Shown: positions 6,702 through 15,088 of the stretch, piece by piece
How positions within the stretch are numbered: position 1 is the first letter of the stretch
How the letters are laid out: each line of letters begins with the position of its first letter
Source of the DNA: a virus
Virus record (IMG/VR): IMGVR_UViG_3300047276_000505
Coordinates: 1 to 57,682 of that record
DNA length: 57,682 nt
Direction: 5' to 3' (one strand)
The notes under the pieces: generated by a model
What the model was told of the DNA's origin: nothing
Database searches by the model: none
What the model saw: only the letters and a program-made list of their open reading frames with translations
Translations under genes and position numbers: made by a program

Positions 6702-6786
6702 AGGTAACTCCTGTGTGTGCGGTGCCTATCTCCGCTGTAGGCAATAACTGGGCAGGGGTTTGCACCCTGCCGCCCGCTTTAACGGA
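6702..6786 (-). ncRNA. Repeated structured leader element, copy 3
   Basis: Minus strand: CCGTTAAAGCGGG, a hairpin with arms GGCAGGG/CCCTGCC and loop TGCAAAC, CAGTTATT, a second hairpin with arms GCCTA/TAGGC and loop CAGCGGAGA, then ACCGCAC. Stem sequences differ from copies 1 and 2 while pairing is kept, which supports RNA structure. Confidence 0.55.
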
Positions 6787-7014
6787 TCAGTTGGTCTCCA
6801 GCATCTCGTCCACGTAGGACTTGATGACCTGGAGGTGTTCGGCAGTAAGTACCTGGCTGCGTCCGTGCTCAAGCAGGTCGAGGACCTGGAGCATGACGTT
6901 GTCGCCAGCTTCTTGCCGGGTTGGTACGCCACACATGTCGAAGATCTCCTCGTGTGACATCTCGGTGATGTCCACGCAGTCGATACGACGGACGGTGGCG
7001 ATGGTGTTGGTCAC
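6787..7014 (-). CDS. Hypothetical early protein
   Basis: 75 residues from a GTG at 7014 with CGGAG upstream (MTNTIATVRRIDCVDITEMS). Mainly helical and acidic (LLEHGRSQVLTAEHLQVIKSYVDEML). No family recognised. Confidence 0.62.
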   Translation of the reverse strand: MTNTIATVRRIDCVDITEMSHEEIFDMCGVPTRQEAGDNVMLQVLDLLEHGRSQVLTAEHLQVIKSYVDEMLETN

Positions 7015-7160
7015 GGTGTTACTCCGGTGAGCTTGGACTTACGCTGCGGGATTGCAGCTGCCAAGACCGTGACGTTGCGACGCTCCTGCTCGGAAACTGT
7101 TCTGTATGAACAAGTGGGGGGCGGGGAGCAGATCTTTCCCGTACGCGATACGAATTCGTA
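7015..7160. other. Intergenic gap
   Basis: No convincing gene. The left part holds GTAAGTCC and CGGAGTAACACC leader sequence for the gene at 7014. The right end holds the palindrome at 7147-7162. Confidence 0.4.
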
Positions 7161-7162
7161 TC
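7147..7162. promoter_or_regulatory. Perfect palindrome GATACGAATTCGTATC
   Basis: A 16-bp perfect palindrome overlapping the stop codon of the gene at 7161-7460. It contains the 14-bp palindrome also found at 5244-5257. Candidate operator for a dimeric regulator. Confidence 0.5.
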
Positions 7163-7460
7163 AGGCAGGGATTTTGTGGATGGACACCGCCTTGTAACCT
7201 TCCTCGGTGGTCCAGATGCGCATGCTTAGCTTATGCTCACACATGTCACAGACCACCTGGAAGAGATACTGGGGTTGGCAGACTTGCCTGACTTCGCTAT
7301 AAATAAAGTCGGCTGAGCTAAACTCCTCGAGCAACTGATACGCCATCTCCACATAGCTGTGGAAAAGCTTGGCGTTACTCTCGGTCGGCCGCTCGCCTAC
7401 TTGACGCCGCCAGTCATGCTGCCAGCGCTGTCCCTTGGGGCTAACTTTGACTTGAGTCAT
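7161..7460 (-). CDS. Hypothetical early protein
   Basis: 99 residues from the ATG at 7460, chosen because AGGAG lies 5 nt upstream. N-terminus MTQVKVSPKGQRWQHDWRRQ, a helix (AKLFHSYVEMAYQLLEEFSS), then a beta-rich end with two Cys (VVCDMCEHKLSMRIWTTEEG). It is the first gene of the leftward block after the gap at 7461-7718. No family recognised. Confidence 0.65.
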   Translation of the reverse strand: MTQVKVSPKGQRWQHDWRRQVGERPTESNAKLFHSYVEMAYQLLEEFSSADFIYSEVRQVCQPQYLFQVVCDMCEHKLSMRIWTTEEGYKAVSIHKIPA

Positions 7461-7718
7461 GGTTCTCCTGTAGGAATTGACTTGATTTGCCTGCGTTCTT
7501 CGGATGCGCAGCCCCCGCCCTTTCTTTTTTTCTATACGCAACTCGCGTCGCGTGGGGTGTTGGAGAAGCGTCAGGAAATTTTTTATCCTTTTTAGCCCCT
7601 ATAGGGGGCGGTCCTTGCAAAAAGTGTCATTCCCACAGGGGTTTTGCCCAAGAATTTAGACAAAAATGCCGGGGTTTATGGCCCCGGCTATCAACAAAGA
7701 TTCAATTAACGCCTTTAC
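7461..7718. other. Intergenic gap
   Basis: No gene seen. It contains a CCCCTATAGGGG palindrome-like hairpin at about 7600-7613 and the terminator at 7661-7688. Confidence 0.4.
7661..7688 (-). terminator. Rho-independent terminator
   Basis: Arms GCCGGGG/CCCCGGC with a 7-nt loop, followed on the minus strand by ATTTTTG. It lies downstream of the 69-residue gene at 7719-7928 and is oriented to end its transcript. Confidence 0.7.
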
Positions 7719-7928
7719 TTATTGATTTGCTTCGTTAAAACGGGAAGAAGCTGCGTAAGCCTTGGCGTATTTCTCGTAATCCGGACGTTCTTCCGACAAT
7801 TTATCCCTGGCACCCGTAATAAAGGCCTTGACTTCAAAGTCTTCAGCCCCTGCTTTCTTCAAATCTTTAGCTGCGTCTGCAATAGCGTACAGAGCAGTGG
7901 CTTTTTCTAAGGCGTACTTGGGGTCCAT
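7719..7928 (-). CDS. Small helical protein
   Basis: 69 residues, Ala/Lys-rich and mostly helical (YALEKATALYAIADAAKDL, AYAASSRFNEANQ). It lies alone between the early and late blocks, with its own terminator. No family recognised. Confidence 0.62.
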   Translation of the reverse strand: MDPKYALEKATALYAIADAAKDLKKAGAEDFEVKAFITGARDKLSEERPDYEKYAKAYAASSRFNEANQ

Positions 7929-8005
7929 CGCGTTATTAACCCAAATGTCCAGCGATTCTTTTGGTAATAGTCTACTGTATTCACTTTTTCCCTAAGTTTC
8001 CCGCC

Positions 8006-8013
8006 TTAAAATA
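8006..8013 (+). promoter_or_regulatory. TTAAAATA motif, candidate late promoter
   Basis: TTAAAATA 35 nt before the first virion gene. The same TAAAAT(A) motif occurs 13-24 nt before several other late genes (15056, 19773, 20031, 27183, 44236) and at 14577 and 23775. This is inferred from recurrence only. Confidence 0.4.
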
Positions 8014-8048
8014 CAAAGAACAAGAAATTCATAGCTAATAAGTACCCA

Positions 8049-10847
8049 ATGGCCCTGTCACCTGCCGATTTTGCTGCCTACAGCCGCGCCACTGGTACCC
8101 CATACCCAGAAGATCCGGAGGAAAGGGCTGCTTTAGCCCCGGCAGTTCGTGATTTTCGCGCTAATCAGCTCCGTCAACCGCAACAAGAGTCCCCATTGGC
8201 GGGAATTTTGGGTGCCGCAGCCCTGGGCTTAGGTGCATTAGGGGCTGGTGCGTTTGGTTACCGGGCATTACGCGGTCGTCAGGCGCCTACTCCCGTTGGA
8301 AAGCCTCGTGTTCCGCGTGAATCTGATCTTCGGGCCATATCTCAAGCACCCTTGGTCCGTCCTTCCAAGATTGCAGCACCTGAAACGGCAATTCCGCAGG
8401 CAACTGTAGATCTTACGACGATTCAACAGAGCGAAACGCCTGAAGTTGTCCTTCAACAGAACCAAAGCAACGATACGGGCCTAGATCAACAGGCTGCACG
8501 GGTAACAACCCAAGTAGATCAACGTGATATCGATTCAACTCGCGTAGGCTTTGGCTCACGTCAAGCTCGTTTGATGCAAGAGTTTGGCCAACTTGGTGCG
8601 CCGAGTACTAGTCTTGATGATCCTTCCGTTGCACAAAAACGTGCGGCCTATCAAGCACAGGAAGCTCTTGCTGTTCAAAAGAGTAAAGCTCCTCGTACGG
8701 CCAAAGTTCTTCAAACTCTTGGTCCTCAGTACGGATTAAGTCAAGAAGAAATTTTCCACCGCATTACCGCTTCAGCCAGCGATTATCGCCCTGGCTCCAT
8801 GACGCCGTTGAGTGAACTTGACATTGCTGCTTTACTTGATCCAACAGTTCCGACCAAAGCGGTTTCAGATCTCCTTGGCACTACCCTTGCAGTGCGTGGT
8901 GGCCGCGTTGGTCGGAATTTGGATTATGAAGTTATGGCCGAAGGCGCTGGCATGACGGAACGTGGTTCGGATGTTGAGATTGTCGGTGACACTGGCTCTG
9001 ATGCATATGCTTATAACCCAACGACTGGAAACTTTGAGCTTGACACCAATGCTGACTTAGAAGATCTCAACTTACGTGGCGGTCGTACTAGTGATTACGA
9101 CAATAATGCTGCTGATTATGGTGACGTAGAAGGTCCCGGTGGTTTTGTTTCAACACGAGGATTTAAAGAACGAACTAAAAGCGGTACGACCATTATTCCT
9201 GGTCTTGCCTCGGAAGCAGAAGGTATGGCACCAGGCTCTTTGCGGCAGGAGCGCATAGCTGATCGTGTTATTCCAGCACGCGAAACCGTAGAGGGAGATC
9301 CCGCTGCAGGTTGGACGTTTGATGAAGCAGGCAACGCGGTTCTTGTCGGTACAGGTAAGCGCCTGGTCGAAACACGAACCAATGTTGCAGGTAAGCCAAT
9401 CCGCGTCGTAGATACACGAACTGGTCGTGTGCGTGAACCAGGTTCCTACCAAGGGCGCATCGCTGTTGACGACCCAAGTTATGATCCAACCAGTGGTGGC
9501 AAGTACTCTGGACGTTTACAGCCGGCAACATCAGAAGTATCGCCTGTTATCAATACTCAACCCGTTGTTGAGTTTAAAACAGCTCAAGAACGTTTGATCC
9601 AGGATCCCAAAGGTCGCTGGTGGGTTGACGATTCAAAAACAAAAAAAGTTGGTGAATCGCAACTGCGTGGTCGCGTAGGAAGTGATCCAAACCTCAGGGA
9701 TATTTCCTTAGATCGTCGCGAAGTTAATGCAGTTCTTAGTAAAGCCATTGATCAATGGGATGTTATTAATGCCAGAGGGGAACTTGGACCCATTGATCGT
9801 CAACAACATTTAATTGACAGTCTTAACGGTTATCTTGTTACGCAAAAACGAATTTCTATCCCAATTCTTCAAAGAGATAAAAGTGGCCGTTTGCCTTCTG
9901 AAGCTTATAAGTTCATCAACGACATTACTCCTGGAACTAAAGAATCAAATGTTTATGGACGGCCTGCAAAGCTGAGCCAAAACAACTTGCCAATGATGGT
10001 GAGAAAAGGAGATAAAATTACTTTACTTGTTGATCCTGCTTATAAAAACATGAAGGCAGTACCACTGCCTGGTGTTACAAAGATCAGTGGTACTGGTGGA
10101 GTTTCGGCGCAGGAAGTTGACGCTGATACTTACGAGGGAGATATTTCGTTTTTCTCGCCAACTACTGAAACTGCCCCTCAGGTTGTACGCAACAGAAAGA
10201 CAGGAGAAGTTTTAAGCGCTTCTCAATCAGCGCAAAGCGCTATGGGACAACTCTCCACTGGTGAAATTGTTCCACAACAAGTAGCAGCACCTACTCTTCA
10301 ATTCCAAATTGGTTCTCCTTATTCGCAAAGAACTATTCAAAGAGCTGGTTCTACGTATGTTGCAACTGACTTTACTCCGTTAAATTACTTGCTTCCCGCT
10401 GGCGCCCCGCCAAGTGCCTCTACGACTTATGGCGGTTATTCTCCACGGAGACAATCAACTTCTTCCAATGTTGGAGTACAACTTGTCAATTTACGCAACG
10501 CTCTGGAAACGCCACAGGTTGGTGAAGGCATCAGCCAAATTCCAACGATCAATCAAGCCACTGGTCAACGCGTAGGCTTCTCCCCTGTTTCCAATATTCG
10601 TATTGGCTCATTTGCTCGGACGCAGAATCCATATACTGGAGCTGCCGCTGCTGCCATGGGTCCAGCAGGTCGCGTTTTAACAGGCGATTATCAATACCGC
10701 CCTGACCAGTTAACTATTGATGCTCCTGATTTACCCAATGCACCTGAAGTTTCTGAATACCGCCCTGGTTCGTCTAACGTAGAATCAATGATGCAGAGAA
10801 GCCTGGCTCAGGCTGGTCGTCGTGCAGCAAAACGTCGTAATCGCTAA
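8049..10847 (+). CDS. Large virion-associated protein
   Basis: 932 residues. After a short helical N-terminus (SPADFAAYSRATGTPYPED) comes a Gly/Ala hydrophobic stretch at about residues 57-80 (ILGAAALGLGALGAGAFGY). A long polar, repeat-poor body follows, rich in Thr, Gln and Arg, and a basic C-terminus (AQAGRRAAKRRNR). No enzymatic motif is visible. First gene of the rightward late block; size and position suggest an internal or tail-associated virion protein. Family not recognised. Confidence 0.8.
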   Translation: MALSPADFAAYSRATGTPYPEDPEERAALAPAVRDFRANQLRQPQQESPLAGILGAAALGLGALGAGAFGYRALRGRQAPTPVGKPRVPRESDLRAISQAPLVRPSKIAAPETAIPQATVDLTTIQQSETPEVVLQQNQSNDTGLDQQAARVTTQVDQRDIDSTRVGFGSRQARLMQEFGQLGAPSTSLDDPSVAQKRAAYQAQEALAVQKSKAPRTAKVLQTLGPQYGLSQEEIFHRITASASDYRPGSMTPLSELDIAALLDPTVPTKAVSDLLGTTLAVRGGRVGRNLDYEVMAEGAGMTERGSDVEIVGDTGSDAYAYNPTTGNFELDTNADLEDLNLRGGRTSDYDNNAADYGDVEGPGGFVSTRGFKERTKSGTTIIPGLASEAEGMAPGSLRQERIADRVIPARETVEGDPAAGWTFDEAGNAVLVGTGKRLVETRTNVAGKPIRVVDTRTGRVREPGSYQGRIAVDDPSYDPTSGGKYSGRLQPATSEVSPVINTQPVVEFKTAQERLIQDPKGRWWVDDSKTKKVGESQLRGRVGSDPNLRDISLDRREVNAVLSKAIDQWDVINARGELGPIDRQQHLIDSLNGYLVTQKRISIPILQRDKSGRLPSEAYKFINDITPGTKESNVYGRPAKLSQNNLPMMVRKGDKITLLVDPAYKNMKAVPLPGVTKISGTGGVSAQEVDADTYEGDISFFSPTTETAPQVVRNRKTGEVLSASQSAQSAMGQLSTGEIVPQQVAAPTLQFQIGSPYSQRTIQRAGSTYVATDFTPLNYLLPAGAPPSASTTYGGYSPRRQSTSSNVGVQLVNLRNALETPQVGEGISQIPTINQATGQRVGFSPVSNIRIGSFARTQNPYTGAAAAAMGPAGRVLTGDYQYRPDQLTIDAPDLPNAPEVSEYRPGSSNVESMMQRSLAQAGRRAAKRRNR

Positions 10848-10849
10848 TC

Positions 10850-11071
10850 ATGGCTGAAAAGAAAAAGAAAGACAAAAAGTGGATTCAAGGCATGGAGATG
10901 AAGGAAGGCGCCTTCACTGCCAAAGCCAAGCGCAAAGGGATTACCTCTGCTCAGCTCCAGGCAAATGTCCTTGCCAATCCTGATCAGTACGATGAAAAGA
11001 CCGTGAAACAAGCACGGCTTCGTAAGACGCTGGTAGGCTTAAAGAAGAAGAAAGACAGTAAGGAAAGCTAA
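10850..11071 (+). CDS. Small basic KGAFTAKAKR-type protein
   Basis: 73 residues, Lys-rich. The core GAFTAKAKRKGITSAQLQ followed by a conserved-looking TVKQARLRKTL resembles a short basic protein seen in many large phages and viruses, usually near structural genes. Its function is unknown; DNA association is plausible from charge. It overlaps the next start by 1 nt (TAATG). Confidence 0.68.
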   Translation: MAEKKKKDKKWIQGMEMKEGAFTAKAKRKGITSAQLQANVLANPDQYDEKTVKQARLRKTLVGLKKKKDSKES

Positions 11072-11604
11072 TGGCTAAAGACCATAGGCTTGAGTTAGAT
11101 CGTTATCTTGATTACGGTAAAGATCTTTTCGCCAAAAAGAAAAATCTTAACTTTGACGATCTGTTCTCTGTCAAAGCAAACAGTGGTGCCCCACCCTGGA
11201 ACCTCAACCGCTTTGATAGTACCGATTTACTTCGTCGGATTCAAACCAAGAAGTTGATTCAGAACCCAGGCCTTCAGCAAGTTGGCGAAGGCCCCACTGA
11301 AGTCTTCGCTGGTATCGGTCGCTTTGATCGCAACAAAGACTACGACTTCATGAATGGTCGAGCCAAGACAAACCAGCGTCCAGAAGAACAACCAGGTTTT
11401 AATACCACCTGGGGCGAGTTCTACTCCCTCAGCCCAACCATGGATCCTGGTAAAAGAATCAGCAACCCAATGCCTCGTGCGAAGAACCCAGATCCCAAGG
11501 GCTACATCATGGCGCAGATGGAGCAAAAAGTTGAGAACGAAGCGGAGGATAAAAAATCAGTTGCCCAGCTTCTTTCTGACGATAAAGAAGACGATAAAGA
11601 CTAA
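11071..11604 (+). CDS. Hypothetical virion-block protein
   Basis: 177 residues, polar with Pro/Asn-rich linkers and an acidic C-terminus (SDDKEDDKD). No membrane segment or known domain. It starts within the stop of the upstream gene, so translation is coupled. Confidence 0.7.
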   Translation: MAKDHRLELDRYLDYGKDLFAKKKNLNFDDLFSVKANSGAPPWNLNRFDSTDLLRRIQTKKLIQNPGLQQVGEGPTEVFAGIGRFDRNKDYDFMNGRAKTNQRPEEQPGFNTTWGEFYSLSPTMDPGKRISNPMPRAKNPDPKGYIMAQMEQKVENEAEDKKSVAQLLSDDKEDDKD

Positions 11605-11634
11605 CAATTTATAATGAGTAAAAAGGATATGTAG

Positions 11635-12156
11635 ATGGCAGCGCTAGCGGGACGTTGGTTAAGTCAAAACCTAGGACCTGTACTTAAGTCGGTACTTCCC
11701 GGCAGTGCGTTAAGTGCAGGTTTTGGTTTGCTGGCTGGCGGCCCAAAAGAAGCTCTTGTGTATGGAGCTAGTGATGTTGTAGGTGCACTGCCTTTAACCC
11801 TATTGGGACGTTATGGTGCTCGCAATATAAAAAACGAAAGTCTGCGCAAAGCAATCGAAGGTGGCGCAAATATTGCCGGTTCAATTGGTGGAACTATGCT
11901 TGGCGCTTCAGTTCTTCAAGGAGGTCAACCTCAGCAAATTGCACAGCAAGTCGAACAACGCTCTGTTGTCAATGATTTGCCTTTAGCGGCACAGGAAGTT
12001 GACCTCTCCCCTGGAACCCAATATCAAATAAAAGGTCTACCAAGTTCTCAACCATTTGAGGAACTTTTAAGTCAAATACCGCGCAATAATTGGATGCAGT
12101 ATTTAGATCCTGCAGACCAAGCAATGCTTCAGGGCGCTCTTAACCCGAGGCTGTGA
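11635..12156 (+). CDS. Gly/Ala-rich hydrophobic virion-block protein
   Basis: 173 residues. The N-terminal ~110 residues contain several Gly-rich hydrophobic stretches (SALSAGFGLLAGG, ASDVVGALPLTLLG, GGANIAGSIGGTMLGASVL) with glycine-zipper spacing. The C-terminus is polar and Gln/Pro-rich. It could be a membrane-active internal protein delivered during DNA entry. No family recognised. Confidence 0.65.
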   Translation: MAALAGRWLSQNLGPVLKSVLPGSALSAGFGLLAGGPKEALVYGASDVVGALPLTLLGRYGARNIKNESLRKAIEGGANIAGSIGGTMLGASVLQGGQPQQIAQQVEQRSVVNDLPLAAQEVDLSPGTQYQIKGLPSSQPFEELLSQIPRNNWMQYLDPADQAMLQGALNPRL

Positions 12157-12157
12157 T

Positions 12158-13084
12158 ATGTTTCAGAATTTCTTGAATGAATTAACGACGGGTGCGCGTA
12201 AAAGCGCAGAGGCCAGTCGTCAGGCTTACTTAAAAGGTGAGTACAACCCAAGCATTCTCAAGGACATCCCAGGGCTCCGTGGTGAATACCACCGCAACCT
12301 TAAGTCCTTAGGAGTGTCGATGCAGGAGACGCCTACTCAAGCAGTGGGCGCCTTCGGCGCAAGGTTGTTAACTGACATCACAAACGACGGCACCCGTGGT
12401 ATTTATTGGCGTTACAACCACCCCTTGGCGATCATGGGTGCAGGGGCAGAGGCGGCCATTGGTAAAGAAGCATACCGTGCATTAGGCCCAACCAAGACAG
12501 GCTTGATTGGCGCAACAATTGCCGTTCCAACCACTGCATTGGCTGGCGCTTACGACATTACCAATGTTGGTGAAATGTTTAGGCCAAAGGGTTTCTCCCA
12601 GGCCTATGCAGAAGAAGGTTCTGAGGATCGTAGGGAGACTTCTCAACCAGCTAGTGAGTTATTTGAGCGTTTCTTCTTGGGACGTACGGGACGCCCCTTA
12701 AAGTATGAAACCGCTAAGGAAGACATCCCCTCCTTGACGCCTGAACGCTACGGGAACTATCTTCAGAACTACTACCAAGACAAGGGCTTCCTTGGCATTG
12801 TCAAAGCAACTCCAGAAAATTTACAAGGTGTTCCAGAAGCTCGTGTCCTTGGTTATCCAGTCACTATTCCTTCTGTTACTACTGCTGTTGGTGGAATCGT
12901 GGGTGCTGGTGCCGCTATTAGAACAGCACCGTTAGTGAAGAATGCGTTCCGACGTGGGATTGCAGGTGCAGCTGGTGGCGCCGCAGCAGGAGCAATGTTG
13001 GGTAACTTAGCCAATACAGTTCTTGCCGCAAAGCCTGTAGAGAACCAGTTGCCAACTACTGCTCAGTATGAAATGATGCAGTGA
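12158..13084 (+). CDS. Gly/Ala-rich hydrophobic virion-block protein
   Basis: 308 residues. Hydrophobic stretches occur at about 110-140 (LIGATIAVPTTALAGAYD) and near the C-terminus (TAVGGIVGAGAAIRTAP, GIAGAAGGAAAGAMLGNLAN). It starts 1 nt after the preceding stop. The same style as its neighbours suggests one set of co-expressed virion proteins. Confidence 0.65.
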   Translation: MFQNFLNELTTGARKSAEASRQAYLKGEYNPSILKDIPGLRGEYHRNLKSLGVSMQETPTQAVGAFGARLLTDITNDGTRGIYWRYNHPLAIMGAGAEAAIGKEAYRALGPTKTGLIGATIAVPTTALAGAYDITNVGEMFRPKGFSQAYAEEGSEDRRETSQPASELFERFFLGRTGRPLKYETAKEDIPSLTPERYGNYLQNYYQDKGFLGIVKATPENLQGVPEARVLGYPVTIPSVTTAVGGIVGAGAAIRTAPLVKNAFRRGIAGAAGGAAAGAMLGNLANTVLAAKPVENQLPTTAQYEMMQ

Positions 13085-13116
13085 TAGAATTTATCTTATA
13101 AAAGACTTATTCATAA

Positions 13117-14031
13117 ATGACGCCGCAAGAATTAGCCGCTATGCAGGCGGGCTTAGATCCACGAGCTTACTATCAGGATCCGTATGCAGCTGCGCGTGCT
13201 GGTCAAGTGGATCCTGAAACACTGCCGCCCCGTGGAGCAACTCCTATTGTTCCTAAAGGTCCTCGTCCTACAGGTCAGGAACAACTCCAAAACTTCATGA
13301 GCCGCGCAGGCCAAGCAGCAAGCGCCATTCCTAGTCAAATTGGACAGCAATACGCACAGTTAAAACAGCGCTTTCCACAAGCTGGTGGTTATGGTCGTAC
13401 TGCACTTGGAGTTGCAGCAGCCGTTCCCGCCCTTGGCGCTTCTTATCAGGAACTGCAAGAAGGTCGTCCTTTAGGTGCAGTTGCCGCCCTTGCTCCCGCA
13501 GGTTTATCGGTCCTTGGCTCTCGTTTAATTGGTAAAGGTCCTATCGGAACTGCAGTTGGCGTTGGTTTAATGGGCCTTGGCGCCGTTCTCCCCGGTGCTG
13601 CAGCCCAAGGTGCGGAGTCTGTGCGTCAAGACGTGACCGGCAAACCAACCAAAGGCAAAGAGGGTGAGTTCTCTACCCAAATGGCAATGGCCCAGCAGAT
13701 GGGTGAACTAGGCGCCACTCAGTACCGTACCAATATGGGCACTTATACCAGTGCCATGAAAGATCTGTCGAAGTTCTATTCAGATCAAAGTTATTATGAC
13801 CTTCAGCGCAATGTTCCCATCATCGAAAAGATGAAGAACTCTGAGCTGACTCGTCAGCAAGCTTTAATGAACACTCAGGGTCAGCTCCAAGGCATGCTCG
13901 GTGTTCTTGCTACCGGCGGTGCTCTGGCACAAGGCGCACAAGCTAATACTGCTGGTCTGATTGGTACTGCACTGACCGCTGCTCCTTACGCAGGTTCTGT
14001 GCTGCAGGCTCCTCAAATTCGCTTCGGTTGA
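13117..14031 (+). CDS. Gly/Ala-rich hydrophobic virion-block protein
   Basis: 304 residues. Pro-rich N-terminus, a central hydrophobic region at about residues 88-165 (GVAAAVPALGASY, VAALAPAGLSVLG, AVGVGLMGLGAVLPGAAA), a helical polar segment, and a final hydrophobic end. No enzymatic motif. Preceded by a TCTTATAAAAGA-containing gap. Confidence 0.65.
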   Translation: MTPQELAAMQAGLDPRAYYQDPYAAARAGQVDPETLPPRGATPIVPKGPRPTGQEQLQNFMSRAGQAASAIPSQIGQQYAQLKQRFPQAGGYGRTALGVAAAVPALGASYQELQEGRPLGAVAALAPAGLSVLGSRLIGKGPIGTAVGVGLMGLGAVLPGAAAQGAESVRQDVTGKPTKGKEGEFSTQMAMAQQMGELGATQYRTNMGTYTSAMKDLSKFYSDQSYYDLQRNVPIIEKMKNSELTRQQALMNTQGQLQGMLGVLATGGALAQGAQANTAGLIGTALTAAPYAGSVLQAPQIRFG

Positions 14032-14036
14032 TTGAT

Positions 14037-14579
14037 ATGGCCCCCTTCAAAACCCCATTTAACCTGTCAGAGGTTAATTATTCGATGCCAGGCATTAAAC
14101 CCCTGGAACTAAATGCCAATACGTCTGGCTTGGCTGTTGGTCAGGGTTTTGCTTTAGGGACCGAACCTCAACTTGCCGGTCGTTATGCTGGTCTTGCAGA
14201 AGAAGCAACGACAACCAAGAAGAAGAGCCCAATCGATAAAACAAAAGAAACTATCGAGGCGATGGGCATTGATCCCAACTCCAGCATGGGCAGCCTTTTC
14301 GCTATGAATCTTCTCCAGAAGTACGAAGAGCAAGATAGCGATAAATTCAAAGAAGAAGCTGAATACTTCTTTGACTTAATGCAACGGAATGCTGATCGCG
14401 CTCAACAGCGTGGTGAGCGTTCTACCTTAATTGCAGGTCTCGTTGATCTTCCCAATAAGATTCAACAGGCTCAGGATCGTCAATACGCCTTCTTCCCGGA
14501 GCAACTTGAAGCGATTCGCGCCAGCATTAGCCGACCTCAATTCTTTGGCAACGCAGGAATTTCTCAATACCTTAAGTAA
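14037..14579 (+). CDS. Hypothetical virion-block protein
   Basis: 180 residues from the ATG at 14037 (MAPFKTPFNLSEV); a TTG at 14028 overlapping the upstream stop is an alternative. Mostly helical in the C-terminal half (FKEEAEYFFDLMQRNADRAQ). No family recognised. Confidence 0.65.
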   Translation: MAPFKTPFNLSEVNYSMPGIKPLELNANTSGLAVGQGFALGTEPQLAGRYAGLAEEATTTKKKSPIDKTKETIEAMGIDPNSSMGSLFAMNLLQKYEEQDSDKFKEEAEYFFDLMQRNADRAQQRGERSTLIAGLVDLPNKIQQAQDRQYAFFPEQLEAIRASISRPQFFGNAGISQYLK

Positions 14580-14600
14580 AATAATTAAAAAGAGGTAGTT

Positions 14601-15044
14601 ATGAGTATTTTTGATAACCCATCTTTTGGTGTTGATACTGCAGGCGCCTTCGGTGGTGTTGGCGGTGCCTTAGGAAAAGATCCTTTTGGCGGGTTTGGCG
14701 GTTTAAACGTCGGTAATTTTACGGGTGCTACACCCAGCTATGGGGGAGGCGGTGGCTTTGGTGGGTTTGCTCAATTTGCTCCACTCCTCGCTGGCCGCTT
14801 TGGTTCCATGCTGATGGGTAATGCGAATACCGCTCAGTCAGCACAAAACGCCATGGGCACTTCCATTGGTATGTTTGATGTCAACCAGGGCGTTACTGCA
14901 GCCAATCGTCGTCAATCTATTTATGACGAGATGATGGCTCCTATTTACGCTTCTCGTGTCAAGATGAATCCTGAGTATCGTCGTGGTCAGGTTCGTGACA
15001 TGATGTTAAGCAATTGGAGCCCAACATCTGCTCTCCTGGCTTAA
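14601..15044 (+). CDS. Glycine-rich virion-block protein
   Basis: 147 residues. The N-terminal ~70 residues are Gly/Phe-rich (FGGVGG, GGFGG, YGGGGGFGGF), followed by a helical, Met-rich domain. AAGAGG precedes the ATG. No family recognised. Confidence 0.62.
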   Translation: MSIFDNPSFGVDTAGAFGGVGGALGKDPFGGFGGLNVGNFTGATPSYGGGGGFGGFAQFAPLLAGRFGSMLMGNANTAQSAQNAMGTSIGMFDVNQGVTAANRRQSIYDEMMAPIYASRVKMNPEYRRGQVRDMMLSNWSPTSALLA

Positions 15045-15088
15045 ATCCAGACGGGTTAAAATAACAGAAGAAGTAGCCGCCGGTAGAA

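Noticed and set aside
6535-6765. N-terminal extension of the gene at 6256-6534
   Set aside because: Runs over the 26-residue gene and two leader elements; ATG 6534 has a ribosome site.
6180-6786. Idea that the repeated leaders are the cyanobacterial glutamine riboswitch (glnA or Downstream-peptide RNA)
   Set aside because: Loop and junction sequences do not match what I remember of those motifs; left as unknown pending a covariance search.
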